A stretch of DNA of 64,000 nucleotides from Viridothelium virens. Lineage: Eukaryota; Ascomycota; Dothideomycetes; Trypetheliales; Trypetheliaceae. The stretch lies in NCBI GenBank assembly GCA_010094025.1, contig ML991781.1, positions 248,001 to 312,000 of the forward strand. Direction: 5' to 3'. The notes beneath the pieces were generated by a model that saw nothing but the letters and a program-made list of their open reading frames with translations, did not search any database and was not told the DNA's origin. Of this stretch, positions 43,903 to 54,931 are shown one piece after another; the stretch's first letter is position 1; each line of letters starts with the position of its first letter. Both the position numbers and the translations under genes were made by a program.

Positions 43903-45377
43903 ATGGCACCTCTAAATGTGTTGATGGTGGGTACCGGAGAGTACACCACCGGTTTCGTTGGGGGTGGTATGTCTGGTAGTGACAAGAAGGTTGGTCAACC
44001 AGGAAACATGTCGAGGTGAGAGAAAATGCAGCGAGAACTAATCGGTGGACCAGGTGGGTGTCGTGGGACTGACGTTGTTTGACCTCCGGAGAAGAGGAAA
44101 GGTGGGCAAGCTCAGCATGGTGGGCATCTCAGGTCAAAAATTTCCGGCAATTCGTAAGTCCATCATACAGTCAACAAGCCTAGACAGGATAATTACGAGG
44201 CTGGGAGATATCCAGACTTCTGATCAATAGTCTTCCCCTTAACGGACTGTATCTTTGCTAACAAAATTATAGGGGAGCATTTAGAAAAGAATATCACCAA
44301 AGCCTACAATGGTCTTGATACGTCCTTTACATCCTTCCCGCCGGATAATAAGCGTGATCCGGAGGCTTACAAAGCAGCCATTGATGCCCTGTCTCCCGGA
44401 GACGCCATTACCATTTTCACGCCAGACACGACGCATTTCCCCATTGCCCTGTATGCTATCGAACGCAAGATACACGTCTTGATTACCAAACCCGCTGTAC
44501 AATTGCTCGAGCATCATCAAAAGCTTTTGGGAGAGTCTCGAAAGCATGGAGTCTTCGTCTACATTGAGCATCATAAGCGGTTCGATCCAGCATATGCGGA
44601 CGCAAGACATAGAGCAAAGAACTTGGGAGACTTCAATTACTTCTACAGCTACATGTCTCAGCCTAAGTCTCAGCTTGAGACGTTCAAAGCTTGGGCAGGC
44701 ATTGATAGTGACATATCCTATTATCTGAACTCGCATCATATTGATGTGAACGAATCCATGGTTCCAGATTACAAGCCAGTAAAGGTCACGGCAAGCGCTG
44801 CAAAAGGCATCGCTACAGATCTTGGATGTGCACAACAGACCGAAGACACAATCACCCTTCTGGTCAATTGGGAGAAGAAGAACGACCCGTCGAAACTGGC
44901 GACTGGTGTATATACCGCAAGCTGGACAGCGCCTCAAAAAGCGGGAGTTCATTCCAATCAATACTTCCATTATATGGCGAGTAAAGGTGAAATCAGAACG
45001 AATCAAGCAAAGCGAGGCTACGACGTTACCGAAGATGAAGCAGGTTTGATGTGGTACAATCCGTAAGTCAAATCTGGAACATTTCTACTTTATTCCAAAC
45101 TGAGAAAGGAAGCTTTTACATGAAGTATGCCCCCGACGAGGAAGGCAACTTCGCCGGCCAAGGCGGATATGGCTACGTTTCTTTCGAAAAATTCGTAGAT
45201 GGCGTCACGGCACTCAAAGAGGGCAAAGCAACTCTAGACGATTTGGACAAACGAGGACTCCCGACCTTGAAAAATACCATTGCTACTGGTGCCATTTTAG
45301 AAGCTGGACGGAAGTCTTTAGATGAGAAGCGAAGTGTGGATATCAGTGAAAAAGATGGCACCTGGTCACTCCAATAG
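43903..45377 (+). CDS. gaaA: D-galacturonate reductase-like oxidoreductase (Gfo/Idh/MocA fold)
   Basis: Four exons: 43903-43989, 44054-44153, 44273-45062 and 45113-45377, 413 residues. The start is [20 protein letters not shown], a Rossmann GxGxx(T/G) loop for NAD(P). The second exon gives [18 protein letters not shown], very characteristic of the fungal galacturonate reductase family. [20 protein letters not shown] and VLITKPAVQ form the EKP-like region, here [23 protein letters not shown] and [10 protein letters not shown] supply likely catalytic residues. It reduces D-galacturonate to L-galactonate in the cytosol. The divergent partner is a GaaC-type aldolase, as in Aspergillus niger where gaaA and gaaC are neighbours. 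First intron donor GTTGGT is unusual but restores the motif; intron 2 has a perfect TGCTAACA branch site. Confidence 0.87.
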
Positions 45378-45936
45378 ACTGGCCAAATCTACCCCTGCCT
45401 TCAACGATAGTACAACCACGGGTTGTGGTGACGTGCGGAGAGGAGTGTGTAAAGCAATATCACAACAATTTGCTCAATAAATTTTCGATATCACGACCAT
45501 TCCGCATCTAATGACGCATCAACGTGGACTATCGTATGCTTGATATCAAGACGTCTTCTCATTGGTCCTGACCTTTCCGCTTTCGAAAGAGTTATCATAA
45601 GGTCTGGGCAAACGGGAAGCAATTTTTGTGGAATGAGTTCTTGGCGGCATCATTGTCACGGTCCTGCTCCATCTTTGATGTGATCTCTGGTTACAAACAT
45701 CACGTCCAAAGCTAACAAACACATCAAGCCTAGGTTTTTTAAATTATGGATAGGCTTCTAAAACATTCTTATCAGTCAGTGGACACATCAAAAGCCCCTG
45801 CATCCCAGCTAGAATCGGCGATGGTGAGCAAATATCACCAAGTGACTCGAGGTGATTAACCCACAATATCACCCTCAAGTGGGCCTGGGTCACGGTCTTT
45901 TGTGGATTCAAACAATATTTGCTGGCTTTCGACAGG

Positions 45937-45943
45937 TATATAG
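45937..45943 (+). promoter_or_regulatory. TATA-like box of the repeat-protein gene
   Basis: TATATAG in GC-balanced surroundings, about 600 bases before the ATG and just upstream of CT-rich sequence. If used, the transcript leader would contain the whole minisatellite. Confidence 0.3.
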
Positions 45944-46065
45944 ACAGGCCCAACTCCTCTGAAATTTTCTCCTTCCTTTCTTCACGTCGGAATCTGTCAT
46001 TCATACGATCCGCAATCTTCTTAACTCTTTATACCATCCTAACCCATCCTAACCTAACCAAACCT

Positions 46066-46492
46066 TCATACCATCCGTAAGTTGCCCAAATCTTCTTCAT
46101 GCCATCCAACTCTTCTTCATGCCATCAGTAACATATCCAACTCTTTTCATAACGTCCAACTCTTCTTCTTACCATCCGTAATATATCCAACTTTTCATAC
46201 CATCCCTCATCTGCCCAGCTTTTCATACCATCCCTTATCTGCCCAACTTTCATATCATCCGTAACATATCCAACTTTTCGTACCATCCGTCATCTATCCA
46301 ACTCTTCATACCATCCGTCATCTATCCAACTCTTCATACCATCCGTCATCTATCCAACTTCTCATACCATCTCTCATTCACCCAACTCTTCATACCATCT
46401 CTCATCTATCCAACTTCTCATACATCTCTAATCTATCCAACTTCTCATACCATCTTTTATCTACCCAACTCTTCATACCATCCCTAACCTAC
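46066..46492 (+). repeat. 28-base minisatellite, about 15 degenerate copies
   Basis: Head-to-tail copies of a pyrimidine-rich unit whose clean form reads CATACCATCCGTCATCTATC followed by CAACTCTT. Three near-identical copies stand at about 46279-46362; copies toward both edges are more diverged, with small length changes. The plus strand is very poor in G. The array ends about 50 bases before the start codon of the repeat-protein gene. Degenerate edges and clean centre are typical of arrays that renew themselves by slippage or unequal exchange. Confidence 0.9.
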
Positions 46493-46541
46493 CTCATCAA
46501 TCATAACAGACACCGCACACAGCATTCAAACATCCACCGAG

Positions 46542-49053
46542 ATGTTCTTCCAACTCCTGCAGCAGCTATGCTGCATCCTTCTTCACGTGGGCTGCCCTAC
46601 GCCCGAGCGTTCGCCGGTCCCTTCTCCCGTCCCAACACCTGTCGTCCTGGAGCCAACGTACTTCGATATCATCAACTCCCTCGCCCAAGTCAAGACCATC
46701 GATGCCCCGCCCACGTACCACGACATCATCACAGCACAGGCCAGGATCAAGACCATCGACGCGCCACCCCCAGCGACGACGTCGTCGTTCGACTGGGGCC
46801 TGCTCTCCTTCTGGCTGCTCGTGGCTCCTATCCTGGTCCGTCTCGCCGTCGTGGTCTGGGTGACACGGGCCTCGATGCAATCGGGTGTGGGCTCGCTTTG
46901 GACTTCGTTACTATCGGGTGTGAGCTTGCTGCTCTGGACGGCAATCCAGTAAGTGTTTGAAGTCTCCTCATTTTGTTCAGTCACTAACCATCTACAGGCG
47001 CGCAGCAACCAACCTCTCCGGCATCCCCCTGGACCTTGTGCGCCAGTACCTGCGCAACAGACAACTGGAACATAGGTTCCAGCGGCAGGTGCTCGGCCTG
47101 GAAATGGAGCTGGAGCTGCAATTCCTGCGTCACGTTGACAAGGAGAACTCCTTGCAACTGACCATCGACCTGCTCCGGGAGACGCGCAAGCGCTGCCGGC
47201 AACTCCGGACCAAGGCCAAGACGGCCAAGCCCATGGCCAAGGCCGATGGCCGGCCCTGGAGAAGGTCGAAGCAGCTCCTCGCTCGACACCGCAAGGTCGA
47301 GCCAGCCAAGCCGGGAGCGGAGAGGATCGCGGCGGAGGAGAAGCCTGTGGAGCCTGTCGAGCATGATGCTCCAGGTTCGCCAAGCACGGGTGGACCCTCC
47401 AATGCGGAGCCCGAGCGAGAACCTCTTCCAGGTAAGAAGTCTTTCATTCCTGTCTGTCCCAGCTTGGTGAGGATCGCTAACATGTTTGTCGTCTCAGAGG
47501 TTCCGGTTGCTGCGCTGGAGAAGGAGGAGAAACGGTCGCGGAGCGCGCGCCCAGGGCGGGAGATCCGTAAGTTCATCCCACTCAACATCATCACGTCTTA
47601 TCACCCTTTGTTAATACATCCTTCGCCCAGCAGCCGCCGAACCCACCCCGCCGCCCCCCGCCAAGCCGGTGCAGTGGGGTATGGGCTGCAGCAAGCACGC
47701 CCCGGTCGCTACGAAGGTAGCACCGGCCGTGCAGCCCACCCCGCGCTGGTCCCCTCTCGTCTCGCCGCCCCTAAAGCCATTGGCTTCGGGGATGGGCTTC
47801 AGCAAGTACGCCCGGGCCGCTGCGAAGGCAGCGCCGGCCGTGGAGCCCTCCCCGCCGGCAGCCCGCGTCCCGTCGCCGCCCCTGAAGCCCATGACTTCAG
47901 GGATGCAGCGGAGCAAGCACGCCCCGGCAGCTACGAAAGTAGCACCGGTCGTCCCGCCCTCCCTGCCGGCACCACGCGTGGCCTCGCCGCCGCCCAAGCC
48001 ACTGGCTCCGGGGATGGGCGCGAGCAAACACGCCCCGGCCGCTGCTGCACCAAAGGCAGCGCCGGCAGCTCAGCCCACCCCGCCGCCGGCAGTCCCTCGC
48101 GTCGCGTTGCCGCCCCTAAAGCCATTGGCTTCGGGGATGGGTGCGAGCAAACTCGCCCCGGCCGCTGCTGCACCACAAGCAGCAGCGCCGGCCGCTCCGC
48201 CCACCCCGCCGGCAGCACGCGTCGCCTCGCCCCCGCCGATCCGTCCGCTGGCTGCGGGAATGGGCGCAAGCAAGTACGCACCGGTCGCTGCATCATCCGC
48301 AGCGCCGGCCGTCCAGCCCGCCCCGCCAGCGGCGGTCCTTCCTCTCGCCTCGTCCCCGGCGCCGACCCCGCTCCGTCCGCTGGCCGATGGCATGGGCGCG
48401 AGCAAGTACGCCACGGTTGCTGCGAGAGCAGCGCCGGCAGCTCAGCCCGCCCCGGCAGCGGCGGTGCCTCGCGCCATGACCCCGGCCCCGCTCCCGCTCC
48501 GTCCGCTGGCTTCCGGTATGGGCGAGAGCAAGTACGCCCCGGCTGCTGCTGTACCACAAGCAGCGCCGGCCGCTCAGCCAGCTCCGCCAGCGGCGGCCGC
48601 GCCTCTCGCCTCGTCCCCGGCTCCGGTCCGTCCGCTGGCTTCAGGCGTGGGCTCGAGCAAGCACGCTCCGGCCGCTGCACCACAAGCAGCGCCGGCTGCT
48701 GATCAGCCAGCCCCGCCACCAGCGGCGCCGGCAGCCCCTCCCGCCTCGCCCCCGTCCCGTGCGCCCGAAATGGGTATGCACCTGAGCAAGCACGCGCCGG
48801 CGACTCAGGGCGCCCAGGAGGACGCCGGTCCGTCCGACGCGCCAGAACGCCCGGTTCAAAGTAAGTTGGCTCCTTTCTCTCCTGCTTTCCCTCTTCTGTC
48901 ATCTGATCGTAGCATCATGGGGCCGGCGCTGACATTCTTTGACTTCCAGGGGGGCCGTGGCCGAATGGCAGGCGGCCTCGTGGGACGCGTGGAGCGAAGA
49001 GGCGTAAGGGAGGGCAGGGAGGGCAGGGAGGACAGGGGAGTGACCAGCAGTAG
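46542..49053 (+). CDS. Membrane-anchored protein with ten GMGxSK-[YH]-A repeats, unknown family
   Basis: Five exons: 46542-46948, 46998-47431, 47498-47566, 47631-48860 and 48950-49053, 747 residues. It starts MFFQLLQQLCCILLHVGCPT. A 19-residue unit then occurs twice (PTYFDIINSLAQVKTIDAP and PTYHDIITAQARIKTIDAP), the second forming a PPTY motif. Two hydrophobic segments follow (LLSFWLLVAPILVRLAVVVW and SLWTSLLSGVSLLLWTAI), then a charged helical stretch. Exon 4 encodes ten tandem units of 33 to 44 residues, each built as PLASGMGASKYAPAA plus an Ala/Pro spacer ending in SPP-x-(K/R). The tail is basic and Gly/Gln-rich. Intron 3 ends in CAGCAG, so one Ala may be skipped. All splice joins keep frame. 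I do not recognise the family. Confidence 0.75.
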
Positions 49054-49709
49054 GCTGGTGAGCCCCCCGGCGGGGCCCCGAGGACAGAGGGATGATGGGC
49101 ATAGAGGGATGATGGGCAGAGAGGGATGATGGGCTGAGAGGGACAATGGGCTGAGAGGGGTGGGAGGGACTGTGGTCTGGGGGAGGGAGAGAGAGACACT
49201 GTTTTCTGCTGTGGTGTTCTTCGTTTTTTTTTTTTTTTTTTTTCGAGTGTATAATCATCTTTTTGCTAGCGATCATCAGTTACGCGTTTGATGGATATTG
49301 CTCCCCTCCGGGGTTGAGCAGTTCCTCATTCCGTAACGGCATTACTCCGTGCTCCCCTTATGGTGGAGCAGCAAAGGAGGAGGCCCTTTCGATGATCGTC
49401 AGCATTGTGCAATTTATGCATTTTTATCGCCATGGAGCCAAACTTGTTTGCCTGTGACCTTGCAGTGGATCCTATCCAACATAATTCTAAGGTACTTTCT
49501 GTATGTTTCCTCTTTGTAAACTTGACGATTAAACTCACCCTCGTTTTCCTACATCATAGGTTGGAGTCAGCCTCAGTATCATATGCCGTTGAAACAACCT
49601 CTTTCATTTCGCTCTTGAGAGAGCTGCTTATGGTATTTCTTTGACCAAAAATGATGTCTTACTAGCCGTCAGTTTCTCTATATTCTATCTCAGAGTCAGC
49701 CTCATTTGT
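49054..49709. other. Convergent intergenic region with short G-rich repeats and poly-T
   Basis: At 49083-49166 a unit like GAGGGATGATGGGC recurs four to five times. A run of about 20 T lies at 49226-49245. No gene is seen; it holds the 3' ends of the repeat-protein and Nudix genes. Confidence 0.6.
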
Positions 49710-50725
49710 CTACGACGATGTCGTAGCTTCTTCCATTTTCGTTCTTAGTTGAATTCCTTCCCAAGCTCTTCTCACCACATCCGCCGATACGGAACCCCTT
49801 AGTTTTCGCATGGCCTCCTCGAGTGGTAGCAAATAACTCTCATATGTTAACTCGTCACTATCAACCCCCGTTCCATGATGCTTCACAGGCTGATATCCTT
49901 CCGGCTCCATTGCTATCCGCTCCTTCAGCGTCATATTCTTCGGAAACAACTCAGGAAGAACATATGGTACTGGAAGCGGTGGTTGCTTCCTCTCCTCGTT
50001 TACCGCCTTCGCATCTTTCTCCAAAAGCTCATCCCGTGACACTCTTTGCTGCATTTTGACGACGTCTTCCACGGCAGGCGGCACGGTCTCAGCTACGTAC
50101 CAGAAAAGGATGTATTGCCTCTTAGAGCTCATAGGAAATAGTTCTGTCCAGATGGGTTCCGTGAAGAAGGGTGTGTACCGTGAATCCGCTTTGTCGCGAA
50201 TAGAGGGCTGCCGATGCGGCAGAGGCAAGGGAAGAAGCCGATTCACATAGCCTGACTTTGGACAAAAGTATCAATGCTGGAGCCATTGCTTCAATTGGAA
50301 CGTAATAAAGAGCGGAAAGCCTTTTCGGAGCAGACGGTGGTTGGACAAAAGGTGACATCTCAAGCTGAACGCTGACTTACTTCTTCATAACCTTCTCTTA
50401 CAGCTCCGACCGCAGTCTCCTCATTCGCGTCCCTTCTGCCCTTAGGCAGAAACCAGTAATCTTCTTTCGGATGGTAGCAAACAACTACTCTTTCAGAAGC
50501 GACATGAAATATCGCAACGCCCGCACCAATTGTTAAGTTTTCGGCTGTGAAGTGTGCATATATTGGAGCCGAAGACTGACGTCGTGATGAGGACATAGGA
50601 TCTGAAGATATGGAGGACACGTCAGGTTCAGGCGTTTGGCCATGGTCTACGCTTGGTCGCTTCGAAGGTTGATGTTGAGAGAAGCTGGGACGGAGTTTAG
50701 CGAGCCAGGACCCTTTGGACGTCAT
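49710..50725 (-). CDS. Nudix hydrolase
   Basis: Two exons, 50725-50381 and 50255-49710, 296 residues from the first true ATG (MTSKGSWLAKLRPSFSQHQP). A disordered Ser/Pro-rich stretch is followed by the Nudix fold: IGAGVAIFHVASERVVVCYH, then DYWFLPKGRRDANEETAVGA and the rest of the Nudix box, REGYEESGY. The box matches GX5EX7REUXEEXGU except Gly at the first U position. The intron falls inside the box, after the second Glu of EE, and its acceptor CCAAAG is the one that restores SGY. Nudix enzymes cleave nucleoside diphosphates linked to another group; the substrate is unknown. RQYILFWYVAETVPP marks the end of the fold, followed by a helical tail. Confidence 0.9.
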
Positions 50726-51004
50726 CGGAAGGACAAGGCTGAGATCGACGAAACTTCGAAGTGGAGGCACGGAATACGAATAGTCTCGCTATTTCCCAAA
50801 GTCCGCCTTTAAGCGAATCTAAGGGCAATGAGGAATGGATTTTGAGGTGCTCACGGTACGCCAGAAAATTGTAGTAGAGAAATTAATATCGTGAGCCATA
50901 CTTCGTAGCCTTGCGTAGCCCTGCAGGCAGCCATGCACTGAGTCACTTATCTACATTGGAAAATCACTGACCCAAACGCCGTCAGCACCTCGCCCAGAAA
51001 TTCT

Positions 51005-52895
51005 TTACATATCTCCCACTATCACTTGGATATCCCCGGTCTCACTGTGAAAGCCTAGATCACTTTGGCCATGTCCCTTTTTCGCATGTATCCTTCGCCA
51101 AGTCTCTGTAATGATCTCAAGTTGCCTACCTGCCAGGGAAACATGCCCAGTTCCCTTCACTCCCCTGAGATCTCCTTCCCATACTTGCGGATACTCGAGT
51201 TGGATCTTTCCTGATTCTGTGTAATGAGAGCTGGAAAGATGTCTCATGGGAACGTCGGAATCGAACAACGGTGCGGAAACATCGATAGCAGTATCTCCTG
51301 AGTGGGATGCAGTATCGATCGTCGTCTTTTCTGAAGGAGCGTGGAGAGGGTGTATGGAAGCTTTGATCGAGCCAGACGATGTTCGCAGCGTAGTAGAGCT
51401 ACCATGCAGGAAGATGCCTCGGATATCGCCAGAACTGGATGTCGCACGTGTGCGGAAATCGCGATCTGGAACTGTGCCGGAGTACCAGAGACCTGGAATG
51501 GGTCCTTCTCGTAGTGAGGTTGATGTGAACTTGGATGTAGGGAAGGCTACAGTGATTGAGCCACTGTCGGAGCGGAAGATAGATTCAGCTGGCGCCGGAT
51601 AGATCTCTGATGCATTTTTGGGCTCCACAGACGCATCTACTGTACCAGACTTCGTGGAGATGGAGAGAAGGTCCCGCAACGCAAAGACGCCCTTCACGTC
51701 ACCACTAACGAGATCAATGATTGTATTGCGAGACTCGAGATTGAACGACGATAAGGAGCCCCGAACGAGAGTAATATCTGTTGTATTTAGAATGGTAGTG
51801 TCCAAGCCAGCGAACACATTAAGGTTGAAGTTGGCGCTATTGATCTGTAGATTTTCCAGTTCCACTCCCGGGGCCACGGATATAGTAGCGCTTATACCGA
51901 GACACGGTTTTCCACTGCTGGACTTCTTTGTTTGCGCAATTTCTGGTGTCCTGATGCTGAGGGATGTATCTGTAACGGCATATCGGACATGCTTAACTGT
52001 GTAATGATCGCTGGTTCTAAAGAACAAGCGGACTTCAAGATTGTGTGTTTGGGTAGGAGCGCCCGGCACTACACGAATGACACCTTCAACGCCACCAGGA
52101 ATTGAGCCGTCGTTGTCGATGAATTCTTGGAAACTGAATGCCTCCGGTGCAGAAAAAGTGAAGAGCCTTTCTTGTGCCTCAGCCTTATATGCACAACGTG
52201 GTGGCAGATCTTCTTCCCCACGGTCTGGTATTGTAGGGAGAGTTGTACCCGGAGTATCAACATCATTTCTCTGTTGCATATCAGCGCTGAATGTTATAAA
52301 TTGGAATATCCGCTTTCCTTACATTGGACCAATTGCTAGTAAATACGAGGACCAGGATCAAGACTATCAGTACGATGCCGATGGACGCAATTAACGTGTG
52401 TAATATTTTCCGACGCATCTGATCTGGTAGCCATGACCTTCCTCTTCTCCCCCATCTTCGCCTCTCTGGTTGGCCATCCTCGATCTCCACCGGTTCTGCC
52501 ATGCTTTCGGGAGCTCTTCTTGTATTAAGAGGCGTTGTTTCGTTGGTACTGCCATAATTTGCCAAGGGCACAAAACTTTCATCTTCAGTTCTTAAACTTG
52601 AAGACATCGGATATGGACTTGCGATGGCGGCGGAGTAGGCTGGAGGTGGTGGCCCGACATCTAATAGCGGGCTGGTCTCTGAGAGAGTATGCGAGTCTAC
52701 TGTCCGTCGTCCCCGGCTCAGCGGTGTTGATGCAGCAAACTCTTGCCCATATTGCCTCGCTTCGTCGGCTTTGGTGCTGGACGATGAAGGGATTTCGATA
52801 TGGGTGTTCTGAGCGCTATCGCGAGGGTTGAAATAGCCATCCGTAGGGCTTAACTCGTCCGAGAAAGATTCGTCATCAGAGTCGTAGTTGTTCAT
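51005..52895 (-). CDS. Single-pass membrane protein with adhesin-like (DUF4097-type) beta domain
   Basis: Two exons, 52895-52323 and 52270-51005, 612 residues. The N-terminal 165 residues are acidic, Ser-rich and disordered, with GPPPPAYSAAIASP (a PPxY motif that could recruit an Rsp5-type ubiquitin ligase) and basic residues just before the membrane span (ILHTLIASIGIVLIVLILVL). No signal peptide is present, so a type II orientation is likely, with the large C-terminal part outside the cytosol. That part repeats strand-turn patterns such as STKSGTVDASVEP, SDSGSITVAFP, SSSGDIRGIF, TSSGSIKASI and SETGDIQVIV, as in beta-solenoid DUF4097/adhesin-like domains. Function in fungi is unknown to me. 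Confidence 0.8.
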
Positions 52896-53659
52896 GTCGA
52901 GCAGTTTGCAGTTAGAGGAATGGCGGCTTTTTCGAACGGGAGAAAGAGAGATACACGGCGGTCAAATGCGCTGATGGACAAGAATGAAGTGAGTCGTGCC
53001 ATCGCTTCCATGGCAGCCTCGCCAACGAGGCATAAATGTTCAGAACGCAACGATAATCGTCAACGGGCGTACGTGGACAGCTGCAGCTACTGGAGTCTTG
53101 CAGAGGATTTGATGCAACATGCCGCGCGCAACCCCGCATCGCGTCTCTCTAGATGCTGACATACGGGCTGTAGGGTGGTACATTATCTCGGATTCAGATT
53201 GGCGGCGACAGGGGGTTTCGTCAGGACCGAGATATGGCAAGCCTATCTACGCCTATCAGCGCACTTCGACAGAGAGGCTTAGCCATCTGATGGGTAGACA
53301 AGGGTTTTCCGAGCAAGTCAGGCGAGTACATCCTTGCCAACTTCCATTGCGGAAAAATGGTCAATTAGCTTAGAAAAAGGTAGACGACTATTAGAGATGT
53401 GCGATAATCCGGATTACATATCGTATAAATTACAAACTACAATGCGAATGTCTTTATCAAAAATTGCGTTCCCAAGGACGATCTCAATGATCCTACCTTC
53501 CGCCAACACGACAAGTCAACAAAGCTTGGAATCTTAGGGCGAGGCATGGATAGAAGAACACCAAGGCTTTGCTCGGTTAGCGTCAACACCATTCCGCATG
53601 AGTTCATATTACGTGCTCTGCTTCGCGATCGGTAGGCGTCATTGCATACTAGCTGTCTC
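52896..53659. other. Intergenic region upstream of the beta-domain membrane gene
   Basis: About 760 bases with only short open frames. It should hold the promoter of the gene starting at 52895 and the 3' end of the SnoaL-like gene. Confidence 0.5.
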
Positions 53660-54212
53660 TTATTTTGCCGCACTCTGAGCTCCGGTATCCTTCTCGAGGT
53701 CAGAAAACGTCTACTAAGTTGATTCGGAGCTTGCACGTACGAGGTAAACTTGATAAAAGTCCATCTTCAGGCCTTGCTCCGTTTTGCGAAAGTGCGCATG
53801 AGCTGCCCACTCGGTTGTGGCTTCGTTGCCATCCTTGAACACATAGTCGACTGTGCCATAGAGCATGCTCTCGTCCGAACTCATACCAAAAGGGAAGATT
53901 TTTTCTGGTCGATGCAGCCTGGTGGCGACTCTTTCCCACATGAATTTTCGCATCTGAAGAATGTCTACACTCGATCAGGATCTTGGAAGAGAAATTGAAC
54001 AAACCACACATTAGCTTACCTGATGTTCCTTGGAATTTGTTCGACGCCATTATGACTGTAGCGTCTGGTGTAAAATGATTTGCATATCTTTCGTGCTCGG
54101 TTGGACTATCTGATACTGCGTAGAATTCTTCGAAGAATCTTCGAATTTGGGGATCAAATGGTATCCCAGTTGGTACATCGGCCACATAGGAAGACATGTT
54201 CACGTTCGCCAT
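53660..54212 (-). CDS. SnoaL-like/NTF2-fold small protein
   Basis: Three exons: 54212-54020, 53964-53741 and 53689-53660, 148 residues. Typical NTF2-like pattern: IRRFFEEFYAVSDSPTEHER, YANHFTPDATVIMASNKFQG, then (across the first intron) ILQMRKFMWERVATRLHRPE and LYGTVDYVFKDGNEATTEWA. The last exon is only ten codons long (DTGAQSAAK plus stop); without it the frame would run into intron sequence. Fungal members are often found in biosynthetic or stress contexts, but many are orphan; a catalytic role cannot be claimed. Intron 1 needs the acceptor TGTAG, not the later TTCAG, to keep frame. Confidence 0.82.
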
Positions 54213-54931
54213 CCGAATGAAAGAATATCAATTGACCTCTTTAAAGAAAATTGATCTAGCTCATACTCGAGAAAATTTCTGGATCTATGTTTTCGGTAGG
54301 AAAGCAGAAGGGGTATATAAGATTGTTGAGCCTTCGGGCGACGGGAAGTCGGCTTCTTTGCGCCGGAACGAGGTTGACTTACTTCCACGGAGTACTCCGG
54401 CGACAACTGAATACTACATTTGGCTATTCTGAGGTGGAGTGGCGAATATTTTTGCCTTGCAGGGGCTGAGCATGCTCCAAATCGGCGACATCATTTTGGC
54501 TTCGGGTGAGCGCTTGCAGTCGCGTGATTGTGAAGCTTACGGCCGAGCCTCTCAGCCATGTGGCATAAAAAAGGATACACAACTATTGGAAGGCAGCAAC
54601 GGGGAGTGCGATGAGAATTGTCGGCTTCAAGGATAACTTTCACTCTTCCTGGCTCAAGATCTTGTTCGAGTGCTCCCGGGACTGCAAGGCCAAAGCAGGA
54701 CTATCGAAGAGATCTGCTGAAAATCCTTCTACAATATCCCATTAAATTCTCTTATCCACAGTCCTTTAGTAGGCATCGCCGAGGACCCCGCAGGAAGTGA
54801 GATCAAAATATCGGCGACCTCGAGCATTAACGACGTTTTTTATTGCGCTTGCTGGTACTAGTACGGTTATACCGTCATGTGTATCGGGTGCTCCGCATCC
54901 ACTTCTGATCCACTTTTACAGGTCGCGTCGG
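54213..54931. other. Intergenic region upstream of the SnoaL-like gene
   Basis: Contains TATATAA at 54314-54320, about 100 bases before the SnoaL-like start on the minus strand, a possible core promoter. A CGGAGTACTCCG palindrome lies at 54394-54405. No gene is seen. Confidence 0.45.

Larger units (their letters stand above)
45378..46541. other. Upstream region of the repeat-protein gene
   Basis: 1.16 kb. A TATATAG box-like site lies at 45937-45943, followed by pyrimidine-rich sequence and then the minisatellite. Two small upstream open frames start at 46099 and 46119 within the probable leader. No separate gene is seen between 45378 and 45930. Confidence 0.5.

Noticed and set aside
47931-48902. 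A 323-codon minus-strand gene opposite the repeat exon
   Set aside because: The GC-rich repeat DNA keeps several frames open. The plus-strand frame has the conserved GMGxSK core, clean introns and a start; the antisense frame has neither splice logic nor family features.
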